64,000 nucleotides of DNA, from assembly GCA_006386115.1 (NCBI GenBank), contig VFIW01000048.1:248001-312000 (forward strand), in the 5' to 3' direction. Below are positions 54,061 through 64,000 of the stretch, piece after piece. The position numbers and the translations under genes are program-made. Every line of letters starts with the position of its first letter. Positions within the stretch are counted from its first letter, which is position 1. The stretch comes from Globisporangium splendens. Taxonomy: Eukaryota; Oomycota; Peronosporomycetes; Pythiales; Pythiaceae. The notes under the pieces were generated by a model. The model made no database searches. It was not told the DNA's origin and worked only from the letters and a program-made list of their open reading frames with translations.

Positions 54061-54414
54061 GATAATCGCCTTTTAGATATGTTGGCGCTGTTCTGATTGT
54101 GAAAGGACAGGAATGCGTACTTTCTCGGAGTGAACATTCTCATGTAAGTACGAAATAGCGCACTTAGTTGTACATAAACACGCGCACAAGCAAACTAGCG
54201 GATTCTGTGATGTCATGGAGACCACAGAGCTGTGGAAATGGATGAGGGAGATGACGCTGTGTATGGAGTAATATTAAACGACGAACGCTAAAGACTGCGG
54301 GGTTTATATGCAGAAGATGCACATACTACTTGACTCGATGTGGTAGTGGTCACGATGGGCTGCGTGACGCTGCATAAATGCGAGCCAGTGCACAGGGGAA
54401 AGTGGGAGCTCAAC

Positions 54415-55244
54415 TTAGTCGTTGCGACGCTGGGCCTTCAGCAATTGCTTCTTGATCGCGTGGAAACGGAAAAGCATCCTATTTCAGAGACGCACATGAC
54501 GCATGTAAAGCTTGCATGCGCATGCGAGAATCGTACAAAGCGGCAAGCATACCACGTACCAGTAAATGGTGAAGGTGAGCGCACTGATCCACCAGTTGCG
54601 TTCGGATCTCCAGCGAGTTGCCTTTTTCTGCAGCGAGTAAAGAATAATATCACAGTGCTAAGGCACACTTCATAGCAACCACTAGAATATAGGGACTTGC
54701 AGCCATACCTGAAGATCCGCCGAGTAGTTGGCTTCCACGTAGTGGACGTCGACGCCAGAGTAGCGCTTCTGAAGGTCGTAGGTTTGAGCTACTCGCACAC
54801 AAATCGCAAAAAGATTCGCATGCAAAAATTAACATCAGTATGAGAAATACAAACAAACGGGTCATAGCAGATAGACCATGTGTGACGTACCACACAACAC
54901 GATGAATGCGATCGTGGTGATGATCGAAAAGATGTTCAACGTGCCAATGGTGAGATTGAGCACGACGTCACTGAACTTCACGATCCCGCGGTTCAGCAGC
55001 AGGCTCGGAAACGGGATCGTCAGCAGCAGCAACCTACAAATCCACCATCGCACACATACATACACATCGTCATGAGCTCTCAACCCAACATATGACATGA
55101 TGCAGCGCAGCGCCACTGCGCCAACGACAATAAACGCGCTGTCCTGCAAGCACCGTGGCGTTTACAAAGCATGCAGTTCACGTACAGCACGACGGCGGGT
55201 GGAAGCAGCACAAACGTCGTGTAGGACCACAGCGTCGACGACAT
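54415..55244 (-). CDS. BAP31-like ER membrane protein, five exons
   Basis: Exons 55244-55186, 55033-54891, 54788-54709, 54627-54560 and 54478-54415 all have GT/AG borders and consistent phases (2, 1, 0, 2), giving 137 residues. The protein has three membrane segments: LWSYTTFVLLPPAVV running into LLLLTIPFPSLL, IGTLNIFSIITTIAFIVL, and RNWWISALTFTIYWMLFRF. Between TM2 and TM3 lie AQTYDLQKRYSG and KKATRWRSERN, which correspond to the FRAQRNLYI block of BAP29/BAP31. BAP31 proteins are ER chaperone/sorting factors for membrane proteins. The coiled-coil cytosolic tail of animal BAP31 is reduced to AIKKQLLKAQRRND. Four of the donors fit GTACGT or GTATG. Assignment is by pattern similarity. Confidence 0.7.
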
Positions 55245-56731
55245 CTTGCGGAGCAATAGGCGAGCGGCAGTTGAGTGATTGATTGATGGGCTTCTTCTTT
55301 GGAGAGAATATTGCGTTGTGAAAGACTCGCCAAAAAGAAAGAGAGAGAGCGTTGTGCGCAGCAGTACAGTGGGCGACGTCCTTCAAGCGACATTCCCTGT
55401 TCCTAACGGTACATTGAATGTCACGACCATCACTCTTTTAGTATAGGTTATTGTATGCTTGCTGTTGCATGCTGGACTTCAAAGTTGGCAGGTTATTTTA
55501 CCATTGCGTTTGTGCGTGTGTGTGTGTGGGACGACGTGTGACAGGGTGGATCAGCCACTAACTCGTGCACAGGCGAGCATGGGGGACAGCGTCTCGACAA
55601 TGAGAGTCCAGGCAAGGAGCCACCACTGCAACCTGGACGTCTCATCGCTGTCCTTGACGCCGCGACCAGACACTGGCATTTATTGCAATTGTTTAAAAGT
55701 GTGAAAACACAAGCGTACTATTTGTCCCATTTATAGAAAGAAGGATGAAGACATGCAAAAGTTCAAAGCATAATGTTCGATAGAATATCGAATTCCACAG
55801 GGATGACACAAGCGTGCACTTTCCATTGAGTCTTTTACTGTACGTATCGGTGTCTTCTCGAGCGAATGAAGGTCCGAGATTGGATTTTTACCGTCATTCC
55901 TGTGTCGAGTGCAGCTTCAATGCTGTTGAAGACTGGAGGACAGGTTGCAGTTAGTCGATTTGCCGCGTGGACATTTCTGTCATCGCGAGTTCTAACAGTG
56001 GGTACCATCCGCGCTGGATTTTCCAGCGACGACAAACTGTATGGATGCTGAGAGTTGGCGCGTTCTTGAGCATTGAATATTCTTGTGAAGCAGCACCCAT
56101 AACCACTTTCTTCTCGACCACGACAGACGACTTCGACATCTCTGCGAGGGCATTTTCTGAACAGAGCGTTTCTCCCTCAACTTCATAGGTTAGATCGTGA
56201 TTATATTGTGCAAGGTCTTGTGAAAAGGTTCGCAATTGGAAGATCATGACCATAAACAAGGTCTAGACAGAAGTTGACCCTCATTCTGTTTATAGTTCCG
56301 TTCCGTATTTGACCTGTGTAAAGCAAGTCTTTCTATGCTGCATCGAGATCACGCACAAGTTTTGCCATTTGTGGTTTCAGCGCGTGCTGTTAGAAACCCG
56401 AGGTTGTCCATGCAAGCTGAAGTGGATCTCCGTGCTGACACCCAACTGTGCTGTTCTTATTTGCTGTATCCACTTGATATATGGTGGAGCTGGATGGAAA
56501 CTTGGTGCTTCTCTTGCAGGAGAGTGTGGGCAACAGACACACTCTGACTGCTACAAGATGGAGAGGAGCGGACTGGACTGGCGAGAGACTTGGCTGGTAG
56601 GAGAGTGGGCACAATCACTCGGACTGCTACCTGACAAAGTTGGACAACATAGTGCTCTTCTTTTCTTCGTTTTTCTTCTTCACACTTTACCAAGCATGGC
56701 AAAGTCAAGACTGTTCGAGCGTGTTTAGACG
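55245..56731. other. Intergenic region with a relic transporter 3' end
   Basis: About 1.5 kb. Frames at 55835-56259 (minus, up to 102 codons) are not recognisable. The 126-bp repeat copy at 56349-56474 is described separately. Two similar GGAGAGTG...GGACTGCTAC blocks at about 56520-56555 and 56600-56630 form a diverged tandem repeat. The rest should hold the promoter of the ankyrin-kinase gene. Confidence 0.45.
56349..56474 (-). pseudogene. Relic 3' end of a second BT1-family transporter (direct-repeat copy)
   Basis: 126 bp matching 61851-61976 at about 117 positions (93%). On the minus strand it still encodes the last residues before a TAA at the same place (S-G-Y-S-K-stop versus S-G-C-S-K-stop), followed by the same 3' untranslated sequence. 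Similarity ends abruptly five codons into the coding region. Confidence 0.8.
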
Positions 56732-59700
56732 ATGGGCAATCCGTCGACACTGCGACTGCAAGCGAAAAGATTTTTGCTCCTTGCCGATGAAAACGGGCAT
56801 TTGGAACTTGTGCGACTTCTCCTTGACCGTGGTGCAGATGTGAACTCGGGCGACAACTATGGCGATACACCTCTGCACATGGCAGCAAAGGACTTTGAAT
56901 ACATTGACGCGGTGAGAGAGCTACTGAATCGCGGAGCCAGCATCAACGAGCAAAACATCTACGGAGACACAGCGCTATCGGAAGCAGTCGACCATGGATT
57001 TGTCGACATAGTGAAACTTCTCCTTGACCATGAAGACGCTATCGACAAGCAGAAAAGCGACAGAGAGACAGCGCTAGCTGAAGCAGCCGCGAACGGTAAT
57101 GTCGACATAGTGCGACTTCTCCTTGATCGTGGTACAGCAGTTGATCTGTGTGACAAGGATGGCGATACACCGCTCCACAAGGCAGTAATGCGTTCTTATT
57201 GTGTAATGGTGAGGAATGCGCTCCTGGATCCCGAATCCACTATTCACTGTGATCTGGACTATAATGAACCAGAAGAACTCCTTCGAATGACTGACGAAGA
57301 TTACACTGACATTGTGCGGCTCCTCCTTGATCGTGGTGCAGCAGTCAACTTGGGGAACAACGTCGGTGATACACCGTTGCACAATGCAGCAGCGTCCACG
57401 GATAGTATCGGCATGGTAAGAGAGCTGCTGGATTACGGAGCCAGCATCGATCAGCAGAATAACGACGGATGGAGTGCTCTGAATACAGCGATCCATTCAG
57501 GTTGCGCGGATATTGCGCTGTTACTCATCGAAAGCGGTGCAGCAATTGACCTGCCGAATAACGATGGCGACACACCGTTACTGGTGGCTGTCAAAGACTC
57601 GAGTTGCGTTGACGTTGTGGAAGAGCTGCTCGCTCGAGGAGCCAACATCAATCACCAGAATCGTGTTGGAGCTACTGCTCTTTATCATGCTATGGTATAC
57701 GAGAACGATGGCATTGTGCAGTTATTGTTGGAACGTGGGGCAAGTGTGACGACTGCAAAAGAATTTGGGAGTACTCCGCTTTTGGTTGCATGCAAGTATG
57801 GCTTTGCGGATGTGGTTGCGCTGCTGCTCGATGCAGGAGCTGATGCAAGCAGCAAGGATGGATACGGCGACACGATGCTGCTAACCGCTACTCGCAACGG
57901 ACATGTCGAAGCGGCTAGTGTTCTTCTCAATCGTGGAGCAGCAATTGACTCGAGAGATTCGCATGGCAGATGTCCTCTTCATTTTGCATCGAGAGATGGC
58001 AACATTGCCGTGGTCGACACACTGCTTGGCGGAGGCGCGAAGGTGGATAGTGCAGACATTGAAGGCTGCACCCCACTGATCATGGCTTCGTTGAATGGCC
58101 ACGATCCGGTTGTGTCGAAGCTGCTGCAGGTCGGCGCAGACGCAAATCTTGCGGATTCTGCAGGTCGAACTCCGTTATTTTGGGCTGCTCAGAATGGCCG
58201 CTTCGATGTGGTAAAAGCTCTGCTTAGCCACAATTCCGATGTCGGCCTGGAAGATGAAAATGGTGATACACCGTTAAGTATTGCGTCTTCGATGAATCGC
58301 CTTCCAAGTGCCAAGTTACTGCTGGATCGAGGTGCCGCGGTGGATTCCATCAACAAAAGTGGACGGACCCCGCTTCACTTGGCGTGTGACAAAGGTTATG
58401 TGAATATGGTTCGGATGCTGCTCGGTCGCGGCGCAAATCAGCAGTCAACAGACGAAAGCGGTGATAGCCCGATGCATCTTGCGTGCCTGAACGGCCACGA
58501 AGCTACTGCAGCCTTTCTGTTGGAGAACGGTTCCAGCACGGTTTCGCGGAATTCAAGCGGAGCCACTCCGTTACTTGCAGCATGTCGGAATGGTAATCCT
58601 GAGTTGATCAAGAAGTTGCTCGATCGAGATGCTGAACCGGATGCTGCCGATGTTCATGGAGACACTCCTTTGCATTGCGCTTCGCAGTGCGGTTTCCTTG
58701 AAGCCACGAGTCTTTTGGTCAGTGCTGGCGCGTTTCTGAATGCTGTAAATTTGAACCAAGAAACAGCGCTTCTTGTAGCTGCAAGCACGGGTCATTTTGG
58801 CGTAGTTCGGCTGTTACTCGAATCAGGGGCTGGTGGTCAAGCTGCGAACGGCGACACTGTACTGACGTACATAGCACGCTGGGATCACGTTGACACCGTG
58901 GCTGTGCTGATAAAAGGCGGCTGGCTGTCGTTTTCAAAAGAGGTTTCTGAGTCACAGCTATTGCCAACTACCTTGGATGCCTTGGCTCAAGCTGGTCCAG
59001 ATATGTTTGAATTCAGAGTGATGTGGGAGAGTGTGGCCATACGGCTGAGTGACTCTTTCGCCGCTCTTTGTCAAGGAGAAGACAAGCCTGCAGAGAGTGT
59101 TATTTATCAGTACGCCATGGTGGTAGTGCGAGTCGCCAAGTTGAAAGTGATGTGTGAAGAATCGAACATGTTCACTCGACTTGTTTCCAGTCGAAAAATC
59201 AGCAGCAGCCTTCAAGATTTCCACACTGAGATCGACCATTTATTGCAGCGAGCTGGACGTGAACCTTCGCACAAAGAGTGGAAAGAGTCGTGGGAACGCG
59301 GACAAAATGAGTTGATGGAGTTATTTGAGAAAGAAGTGAATGACGTCGAGCAGCTCCAGTCCGACTTGCACGACCCTGTTGACCGAGTTGAAGCTTTCTC
59401 ATTGCTTCAGTATGAAAAAAGAGAGCACGGTGACAACTACAGTGATGCCCAGATAAAGCTATTGGACTTGTGTACGGAAAAAGTTCTGGCGCATTTATGT
59501 GGCGAAAGCGTAGAAGTGCCCGAGTGGTTCATTCCACAACATGAGATCGAATCTGGAACAGCACGAGTCGCGTCACAGAGAAAGAAATCTACAAAACGTG
59601 GGAAGTGGCTGAGCTCAAAAGTTATGATCAGAGACAGCGAAGCATCTCAGGAGAGCTTTGTTCGTGATTGTGATACGTGGTTCCAGTTGAGTCATCCAAA

Positions 59701-61759
59701 TGTGATCAAGATGTTTGGGGCCAGCCATCTCCGCTGTCCTCGACGAGCTGTTTACGAGAATGCGGTGAGCACCAGGTTCCTGAGGTATTTGGCGGATGCA
59801 GATAATCAGCAGACCGTTTGGCAGAAACTACACCAGGTGGCGCTTGGTCTGAAGTATCTACATGAGCGGAAAATCATCCTCGGAAAAATCCAGTGCGATG
59901 ATATCTGGGTTGGAATGGATGGTCTTGCGAAAATCACTGCATTTGATTTGACTTCAAGGCTCGAGACTTTGCTGAGCGACAAGAAAAGTCTTCGATGGAA
60001 ATCTCCTGAGATCGTGAGAGGGAAGAGCACAACCTACGCATCCGACATTTATGCATTCGGCATATACATCGTTGAAGCAGTAATCAGAGGTGCTCCGTGG
60101 TCGGGCGTTGACGATCATGAACTTGAGAGCTGGATTCGATATGGGTTATTGCCTGATCGTCCGGATCAAGTGAGCGGAAATCAGTGGCATCTGGTTCAGA
60201 CAATGTGTGCATTTGAGCCACAAAAGCGAGTGTCGATGGGGTATATCGTTGAGCATATGAAACAGTTTGCAGCAGCTGAGCGAGAAAGCAGTTCAATTTC
60301 AGGGAGGTTTCCAAGCAACACCAACTCTTCAAGAGCCTCGTCGAACCTCCACACTTTTGTCGTCCCAAAGCTCGGCTCAAAAATCGAGGATGTCCTGAAA
60401 AATTTACAAGCCAAGTGTTCCGAGGTTACCGATGGGCATGATATTGTTCTCCACGTACATACGCGACTTGCTAGTGTTCTCAAAACTCTACAAGAGATGC
60501 ACAAGCTGCCACAAAATATCGAAGTGGTGAAATTCTGTGATGTCTTGAGCAGTTTCGATGACTTCTTGCGAACTGCCGATTCGGCGACTTCCGTGATCCA
60601 GCGATCCAAAAGCCGGAAAGTGTCGCTGAATGGCAATGTGCTGCACAGAGAAATCGACGATTTGCTGGACTTGCTCAACGTCAGTGACATTGATCCTGTT
60701 CACAAGTGGAGACGTGAAGCTGAAACAAAACCGTCAACAGAGATCAGTCTGCAACGCACGATGCTTGATGAAAATGCTGTGGTGAGTCACGAAAAAGAAT
60801 CGAGTGGAGAGGTGAAGTTCTTGCACTTTGAGAGTAGCAAGCTCAATCGAAAATTCGATGCCATTGATACGAAGTTGACCAGGGACAACGCTCGAAGCAC
60901 AGAACACCCTCCTTGGCATATCCCGATCCACGAATTGAAGTACACAAGCAAGAATACTATTGGTGGCGGAGCGTTTGGAAAAGTTTACGGTGCGACATGG
61001 CTCGGAACGTCCGTGGTCGTCAAGTTCATGGGATACGAAGATGACAACGATGCAGGAAACGAGCAAATGTTTCTTCACGAGCTGCGAATCTGGTATCCGT
61101 TGAATCACCCGCACGTGATCAAACTACACGGTGCTTGTCATATCGGGAAACGCTTTTTCGTGTGCGAGTACGCCGAAAATGGGACGTTGCGAAACTACTT
61201 GCAGCGCAAAGAGAGCAAAGTGAAAACATGGAAGATGTTGTACGAGATCGCTCTTGGTCTGCAATATCTGCACGAGCAGAACATCGTGCATAACGATCTC
61301 AAGGGCGACAATCTCCTGGTAGGCTCCGACAAAAATGCCAAAATCGCTGACTTTGGGCTGAGCTGTATTCCGAGAAGTGCCGAGGTGAAGATCGACCCCA
61401 AGCAGCAAGGGGCGCAACGATGGAAATCGCCAGAGTATTTACGTGGTGAACGATCTGCTTTGGCGTCCGACGTCTATTCGTTCGGCATGTGCATCTTGGA
61501 AGCAGTGACTTGTGCGTTCCCGTGGGGAAGTGTAGCTGATTGTGCCGTTGTGCGAAAAGTCAAAAAGGGTCTATTGCCTGCTCGTCCCAAGTCAATGAGC
61601 CGGGATCAGTGGACTTTGATCGAAATGATGTGTGCGAACGATCCATTGCGTCGACTCTCCATCGCATCCGTTGTCGGAAGATTGAGTGAATTTTTGCGAA
61701 TCGAGGTGGAGAGCGCAAAGCGAGTCAAGGCAGCTCGAGGACATGGCAAAAAGGCATAA
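56732..61759 (+). CDS. Ankyrin-repeat protein with tandem pseudokinase and TKL kinase domains
   Basis: A single exon of 1675 residues. Residues about 10-735 are roughly twenty ankyrin repeats (for example GDTPLHMAAKDFEYIDAVRE and GRTPLHLACDKGYVNMVRML). A helical region follows. A first kinase-like domain (about 930-1190) has WKSPEIV and GAPWSG but lacks a glycine loop, replaces HRD with LGKIQCDD and DFG with AFD (1070-1072), so it should be inactive. A second helical region leads to a kinase at about 1400-1660 with GGGAFGKVYG, the ATP-binding Lys 1431 (VVVKF), HNDLKGDN with catalytic Asp 1522, DFG at 1540, RWKSPEYL and SDVYSFGM. This is a TKL-type Ser/Thr or dual-specificity kinase, as expanded in oomycetes. 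Both kinase units are preceded by a similar P-x-W-x-IP-x-HE motif, so the whole helical-kinase module appears duplicated. Confidence 0.93.
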   Translation: MGNPSTLRLQAKRFLLLADENGHLELVRLLLDRGADVNSGDNYGDTPLHMAAKDFEYIDAVRELLNRGASINEQNIYGDTALSEAVDHGFVDIVKLLLDHEDAIDKQKSDRETALAEAAANGNVDIVRLLLDRGTAVDLCDKDGDTPLHKAVMRSYCVMVRNALLDPESTIHCDLDYNEPEELLRMTDEDYTDIVRLLLDRGAAVNLGNNVGDTPLHNAAASTDSIGMVRELLDYGASIDQQNNDGWSALNTAIHSGCADIALLLIESGAAIDLPNNDGDTPLLVAVKDSSCVDVVEELLARGANINHQNRVGATALYHAMVYENDGIVQLLLERGASVTTAKEFGSTPLLVACKYGFADVVALLLDAGADASSKDGYGDTMLLTATRNGHVEAASVLLNRGAAIDSRDSHGRCPLHFASRDGNIAVVDTLLGGGAKVDSADIEGCTPLIMASLNGHDPVVSKLLQVGADANLADSAGRTPLFWAAQNGRFDVVKALLSHNSDVGLEDENGDTPLSIASSMNRLPSAKLLLDRGAAVDSINKSGRTPLHLACDKGYVNMVRMLLGRGANQQSTDESGDSPMHLACLNGHEATAAFLLENGSSTVSRNSSGATPLLAACRNGNPELIKKLLDRDAEPDAADVHGDTPLHCASQCGFLEATSLLVSAGAFLNAVNLNQETALLVAASTGHFGVVRLLLESGAGGQAANGDTVLTYIARWDHVDTVAVLIKGGWLSFSKEVSESQLLPTTLDALAQAGPDMFEFRVMWESVAIRLSDSFAALCQGEDKPAESVIYQYAMVVVRVAKLKVMCEESNMFTRLVSSRKISSSLQDFHTEIDHLLQRAGREPSHKEWKESWERGQNELMELFEKEVNDVEQLQSDLHDPVDRVEAFSLLQYEKREHGDNYSDAQIKLLDLCTEKVLAHLCGESVEVPEWFIPQHEIESGTARVASQRKKSTKRGKWLSSKVMIRDSEASQESFVRDCDTWFQLSHPNVIKMFGASHLRCPRRAVYENAVSTRFLRYLADADNQQTVWQKLHQVALGLKYLHERKIILGKIQCDDIWVGMDGLAKITAFDLTSRLETLLSDKKSLRWKSPEIVRGKSTTYASDIYAFGIYIVEAVIRGAPWSGVDDHELESWIRYGLLPDRPDQVSGNQWHLVQTMCAFEPQKRVSMGYIVEHMKQFAAAERESSSISGRFPSNTNSSRASSNLHTFVVPKLGSKIEDVLKNLQAKCSEVTDGHDIVLHVHTRLASVLKTLQEMHKLPQNIEVVKFCDVLSSFDDFLRTADSATSVIQRSKSRKVSLNGNVLHREIDDLLDLLNVSDIDPVHKWRREAETKPSTEISLQRTMLDENAVVSHEKESSGEVKFLHFESSKLNRKFDAIDTKLTRDNARSTEHPPWHIPIHELKYTSKNTIGGGAFGKVYGATWLGTSVVVKFMGYEDDNDAGNEQMFLHELRIWYPLNHPHVIKLHGACHIGKRFFVCEYAENGTLRNYLQRKESKVKTWKMLYEIALGLQYLHEQNIVHNDLKGDNLLVGSDKNAKIADFGLSCIPRSAEVKIDPKQQGAQRWKSPEYLRGERSALASDVYSFGMCILEAVTCAFPWGSVADCAVVRKVKKGLLPARPKSMSRDQWTLIEMMCANDPLRRLSIASVVGRLSEFLRIEVESAKRVKAARGHGKKA

Positions 61760-61850
61760 CTCACTTTTACCGTAAAGTGAGTCGCTGCCAGTAGCTTTAA
61801 GCTTTATTTCTCACCGTAGCTCAAATTACCACCTGCCAGCACGAATTATT

Positions 61851-61976
61851 TCACGAACACGTTTTGCCATTTATGGTTTCATCGCGTGCTGTTAGAAACC
61901 CGAGGCTGTTCATGCAAGCTAAAGTGGTTCTCCGTGCTGACACCCAACTGTGCTGTTCTTATTTGCTGCATCCACT
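61851..61976. repeat. Direct repeat, right copy (transporter 3' end)
   Basis: Overlaps the last five sense codons and stop of the BT1 transporter and about 108 bp of its 3' flank. It matches 56349-56474 in the same orientation, so the kinase gene is bracketed by the two copies. Confidence 0.85.
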
Positions 61977-63770
61977 GCCACCAGCAAGCCGCAAACACGC
62001 AGTCGGTGGGAAAATCGACAGCAAATTGGCCGCAGTGGACCAGATCAGCGCAAACATGCCGATCACAACCGCAACCACGCCACCCGAAACACTGTGGCGT
62101 GCTTTGCGTTTCAAAATCTGAGTCTCTCGCTTCTGTCGTGGGAGTAGCACAAGCCAGCCGAGCGACAGTATCTTCATCGCATATGCAATCAGGAACGTCC
62201 AGGTCACTTGCCACCGCACGTGCGTCGTATCGCTGACAATATCGTCGACACTGACATCAAACAGCGCATTCACGTTCTTCGAAATGCACGAGGCAAAGGG
62301 CATGCTCAGGTTCGCTATCGTTGTCAAGAGACCATAGACTGCAGCCTCGTTGCCGAGTTCGGCCATTTCCACAACGATAAAGGTCGATACGAGGAAATTC
62401 ATGGCCGCAGGCAACTCCTCCAAGATCGGTGTGCCCAGCCAGAACCACTGGCTGCGCACGACATTCCAGATCGTGAGAAAGCCCAAGATCGCGTCGATCG
62501 CGATGACACTCAGCACCGTTGACGCGATCACGACGCGCCAGTCCCACTGCAGTCCGATTTTCTTGGTCATGTACAGTGCAGTGCTGAACACGCAGAGTCC
62601 CAATACACTGAACAAGCTCTCGTTCAAAGGACGCACGTGTGCCCAGTACCGCTGGATCGGGTCCCCTGCTGTGATCGTGAATCCGTCAAAGATTCCGCTA
62701 AAAAAGCGATACGCCATGACCTGCAGCATCGCCGTGTTCTTAACGAGCTCCCACAGTTGCAGCATGTATTTGCGAAACGATGGCCGTTGCTTCACTGGCG
62801 GCTCGGCGATAAACCACACAGCTGCTGGAATCGCTGACAGGCTCACGAGCACACAGATCAGCATGAGCTGCGCCATGTTGAACGACCAGTCGAAACTACC
62901 ACCGTAGTCCACACCGTTCAGCCCAAAGCCAACCAGAAGTGCAGCGAGAATCATCGCGATGCTGCGCACGAGATAGATCGTCGACTGGATGTTACCGCGT
63001 ATGTGCTCAGGCTCGCGCTGTGCAAGTTCCACGACAATGCCATCCGATGCAACGTCTGCGATCAAATAGCCGCAGCTTGCAAGCATCATCATCACGATGT
63101 AGAGCGCTCCCGAGTCTGGAGCTTGCCAGTTGATGCGTCCGACAAGGTCATTGCGCGAGATCGATGTCAGATCTTTGCTGCGAAGCGTGCGGTCCATGTA
63201 GAACGGCGGGACTTGGTGCACAAACACAAGCACGAGCAACATCGTACAGCACACCAACCAGCCGATCACCATGTAGGCGCGGCGGCGCGAGTGCCACACG
63301 GGAAAGCAGTCCGAGAGGATCCCGACAAGCACTTTGCACGACCAAGGTAACGACAGCAGCACCCGAGCCGAGAGCGTCTGGTATCCATTCATGTGCAGGT
63401 AGTTGTTGAGGAATGGGTACACCGTGCGTGGAAGTGAGCCATACAGCACACCAATCGCTGCGTACTGCACGAGCAAGCCAATGTGCTGCTTGCTGCACAA
63501 GTTCGGCGCCTCGCCTTCGCGCAACGCACCTCCGTTGTCGATTTCATAGTCACTGGCACGGAGTTCGTCTTTCTTTGGAGTCTTCTCTCCCGTGTCAATC
63601 CCTGGTGTCGTAGTCTTAATGCCGGTTTGAGCATCCATTGGATTACTCACAAGCGACACGTGGCGATCGTCCAACTCGCCTTCTTGATCCACTTCGCTCG
63701 TGTGCACGGAACTCACAAACGAGAGCCGATAGAGTCGTGCCGCAGCTTGGGTGTCTTCTTGAGTGTTCAT
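61959..63770 (-). CDS. BT1 / folate-biopterin transporter family protein
   Basis: 603 residues from ATG 63770 (the frame extends to 63806 but only from a GTG). The BT1/FBT family comprises 12-helix transporters of the major facilitator superfamily, known to carry folates or biopterin in trypanosomatids, cyanobacteria and plants, and expanded in oomycetes. A hydrophilic N-terminus of about 95 residues precedes LVQYAAIGVLYGSLPRTVYP. Other family blocks: LSLPWSCKVLVGILSDCFPV with the R-RRAYMVIGW loop, ASCGYLIADVASDGIVVELA, RGNIQSTIYLVRSIAMILAA, FFSGIFDGFTITAGDPIQRY and NEAAVYGLLTTIANLSMPFA. The C-terminus is short. The substrate cannot be told from sequence. Single exon; a relic second copy of the 3' end lies 5.5 kb to the left. 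Confidence 0.93.
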   Translation of the reverse strand: MNTQEDTQAAARLYRLSFVSSVHTSEVDQEGELDDRHVSLVSNPMDAQTGIKTTTPGIDTGEKTPKKDELRASDYEIDNGGALREGEAPNLCSKQHIGLLVQYAAIGVLYGSLPRTVYPFLNNYLHMNGYQTLSARVLLSLPWSCKVLVGILSDCFPVWHSRRRAYMVIGWLVCCTMLLVLVFVHQVPPFYMDRTLRSKDLTSISRNDLVGRINWQAPDSGALYIVMMMLASCGYLIADVASDGIVVELAQREPEHIRGNIQSTIYLVRSIAMILAALLVGFGLNGVDYGGSFDWSFNMAQLMLICVLVSLSAIPAAVWFIAEPPVKQRPSFRKYMLQLWELVKNTAMLQVMAYRFFSGIFDGFTITAGDPIQRYWAHVRPLNESLFSVLGLCVFSTALYMTKKIGLQWDWRVVIASTVLSVIAIDAILGFLTIWNVVRSQWFWLGTPILEELPAAMNFLVSTFIVVEMAELGNEAAVYGLLTTIANLSMPFASCISKNVNALFDVSVDDIVSDTTHVRWQVTWTFLIAYAMKILSLGWLVLLPRQKRETQILKRKARHSVSGGVVAVVIGMFALIWSTAANLLSIFPPTACLRLAGGSGCSK

Positions 63771-64000
63771 CCCCAGGTGTGCTTTTGGACTGGAACGCAA
63801 GTTCACGAATGCAATGGGTGGGAGAACGACAATGTGGGGGTGACTTGTACAATGGTTTCTCCTTCCTCACTTTCTTCCTCTCTGTCCATCCATCCATCCA
63901 TCGACGGCCAGATCGGTACCCCCAACTGGATGATGTGGGCATTCTTCTGGGACTTGCGTGAGGTAGCGGTAGGTGTATGAAAACAAACAACTCGGTAAAC

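Noticed and set aside
53362..54076. Plus-strand frames of 143-193 codons across the PKR1 gene
   Set aside because: Antisense shadows; the minus-strand PKR1 frame has the family's two membrane segments and flanking motifs.
55160..55244. Reading the first BAP31-like exon straight through to a stop
   Set aside because: The splice at GTACGT (55185) to the acceptor before 55033 keeps phase and restores a continuous family-like membrane segment.
1..64000. CRISPR arrays, tRNA/rRNA genes, RXLR or Crinkler effectors
   Set aside because: No spaced repeat array and no recognisable cloverleaf or rRNA sequence was seen; no frame with a signal peptide followed by a convincing RXLR-EER or LFLAK motif was found. 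A tRNAscan or covariance search would be needed to exclude small RNAs.

Overview
The window looks like oomycete nuclear DNA. Gene density is high, the short introns mostly start GTRNGT, and the families include an expanded-type BT1/folate-biopterin transporter, an ankyrin-TKL kinase, acetate kinase and chromodomain Ty3/gypsy elements. The left third is dominated by a flagellar dynein heavy chain that carries five independent lesions. That would fit an aflagellate downy mildew (Hyaloperonospora, Peronospora or Bremia type), in which decay of flagellar genes is known. The species assignment is inference.

Layout. 1-1086 (-): start of a ubiquitin-like plus cyclic-nucleotide-binding protein that runs off the window. 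2401-13089 (-): decayed axonemal dynein heavy chain. 13943-14314 (-): small degenerate gene with an oomycete-type Myb-like domain. 15061-16416 (-): four-exon DUSP/Ubl/Tudor-knot protein. 16728-17117 (+): possible small secreted Cys-rich protein. 18442-21466 (+): three-exon coiled-coil protein. 21829-23142 (+): acetate kinase. 23655-26783 (-): Noc1/CEBPZ ribosome-biogenesis factor. 26935-27918 (-): exosome subunit RRP41.

28348-42378 is a 14,031-bp nested retrotransposon. The outer Ty3/gypsy element has target duplication TTTTC and identical LTRs apart from one 53-bp indel. It is interrupted in its protease region by a 7,641-bp inner Ty3/gypsy element (target duplication CAAGC, LTRs about 4% diverged). 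The inner element has a textbook -1 frameshift signal between gag and pol, and a 385-codon antisense coiled-coil ORF that begins inside its 3' LTR. The outer element landed in a broken duplicate of sfsA, whose intact copy lies about 2 kb to the right of the element.

42481-43677 (+): LRR protein. 44279-45625 (-): two-exon SfsA homologue with an organelle-type leader. 46596-51642 (-): five-exon NUP160. 52102-52635 (+): SFT2 Golgi protein. 53773-54060 (-): PKR1-like V-ATPase assembly factor. 54415-55244 (-): five-exon BAP31-like ER protein. 56732-61759 (+): giant ankyrin protein with a pseudokinase followed by a kinase. 61959-63770 (-): BT1-family transporter. A 126-bp direct repeat flanks the kinase gene; its upstream copy is the relic 3' end of a second transporter.

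Most intact genes are unrelated housekeeping functions (ribosome biogenesis, RNA decay, nuclear pore, ER/Golgi) and no operon-like logic is expected. The items most worth following up are the dynein decay, the antisense ORF and frameshift site of the inner element, the LTR-age contradiction, and the unusual domain combinations. Exon joins were worked out by hand from splice consensus and frame; transcript data would settle them.
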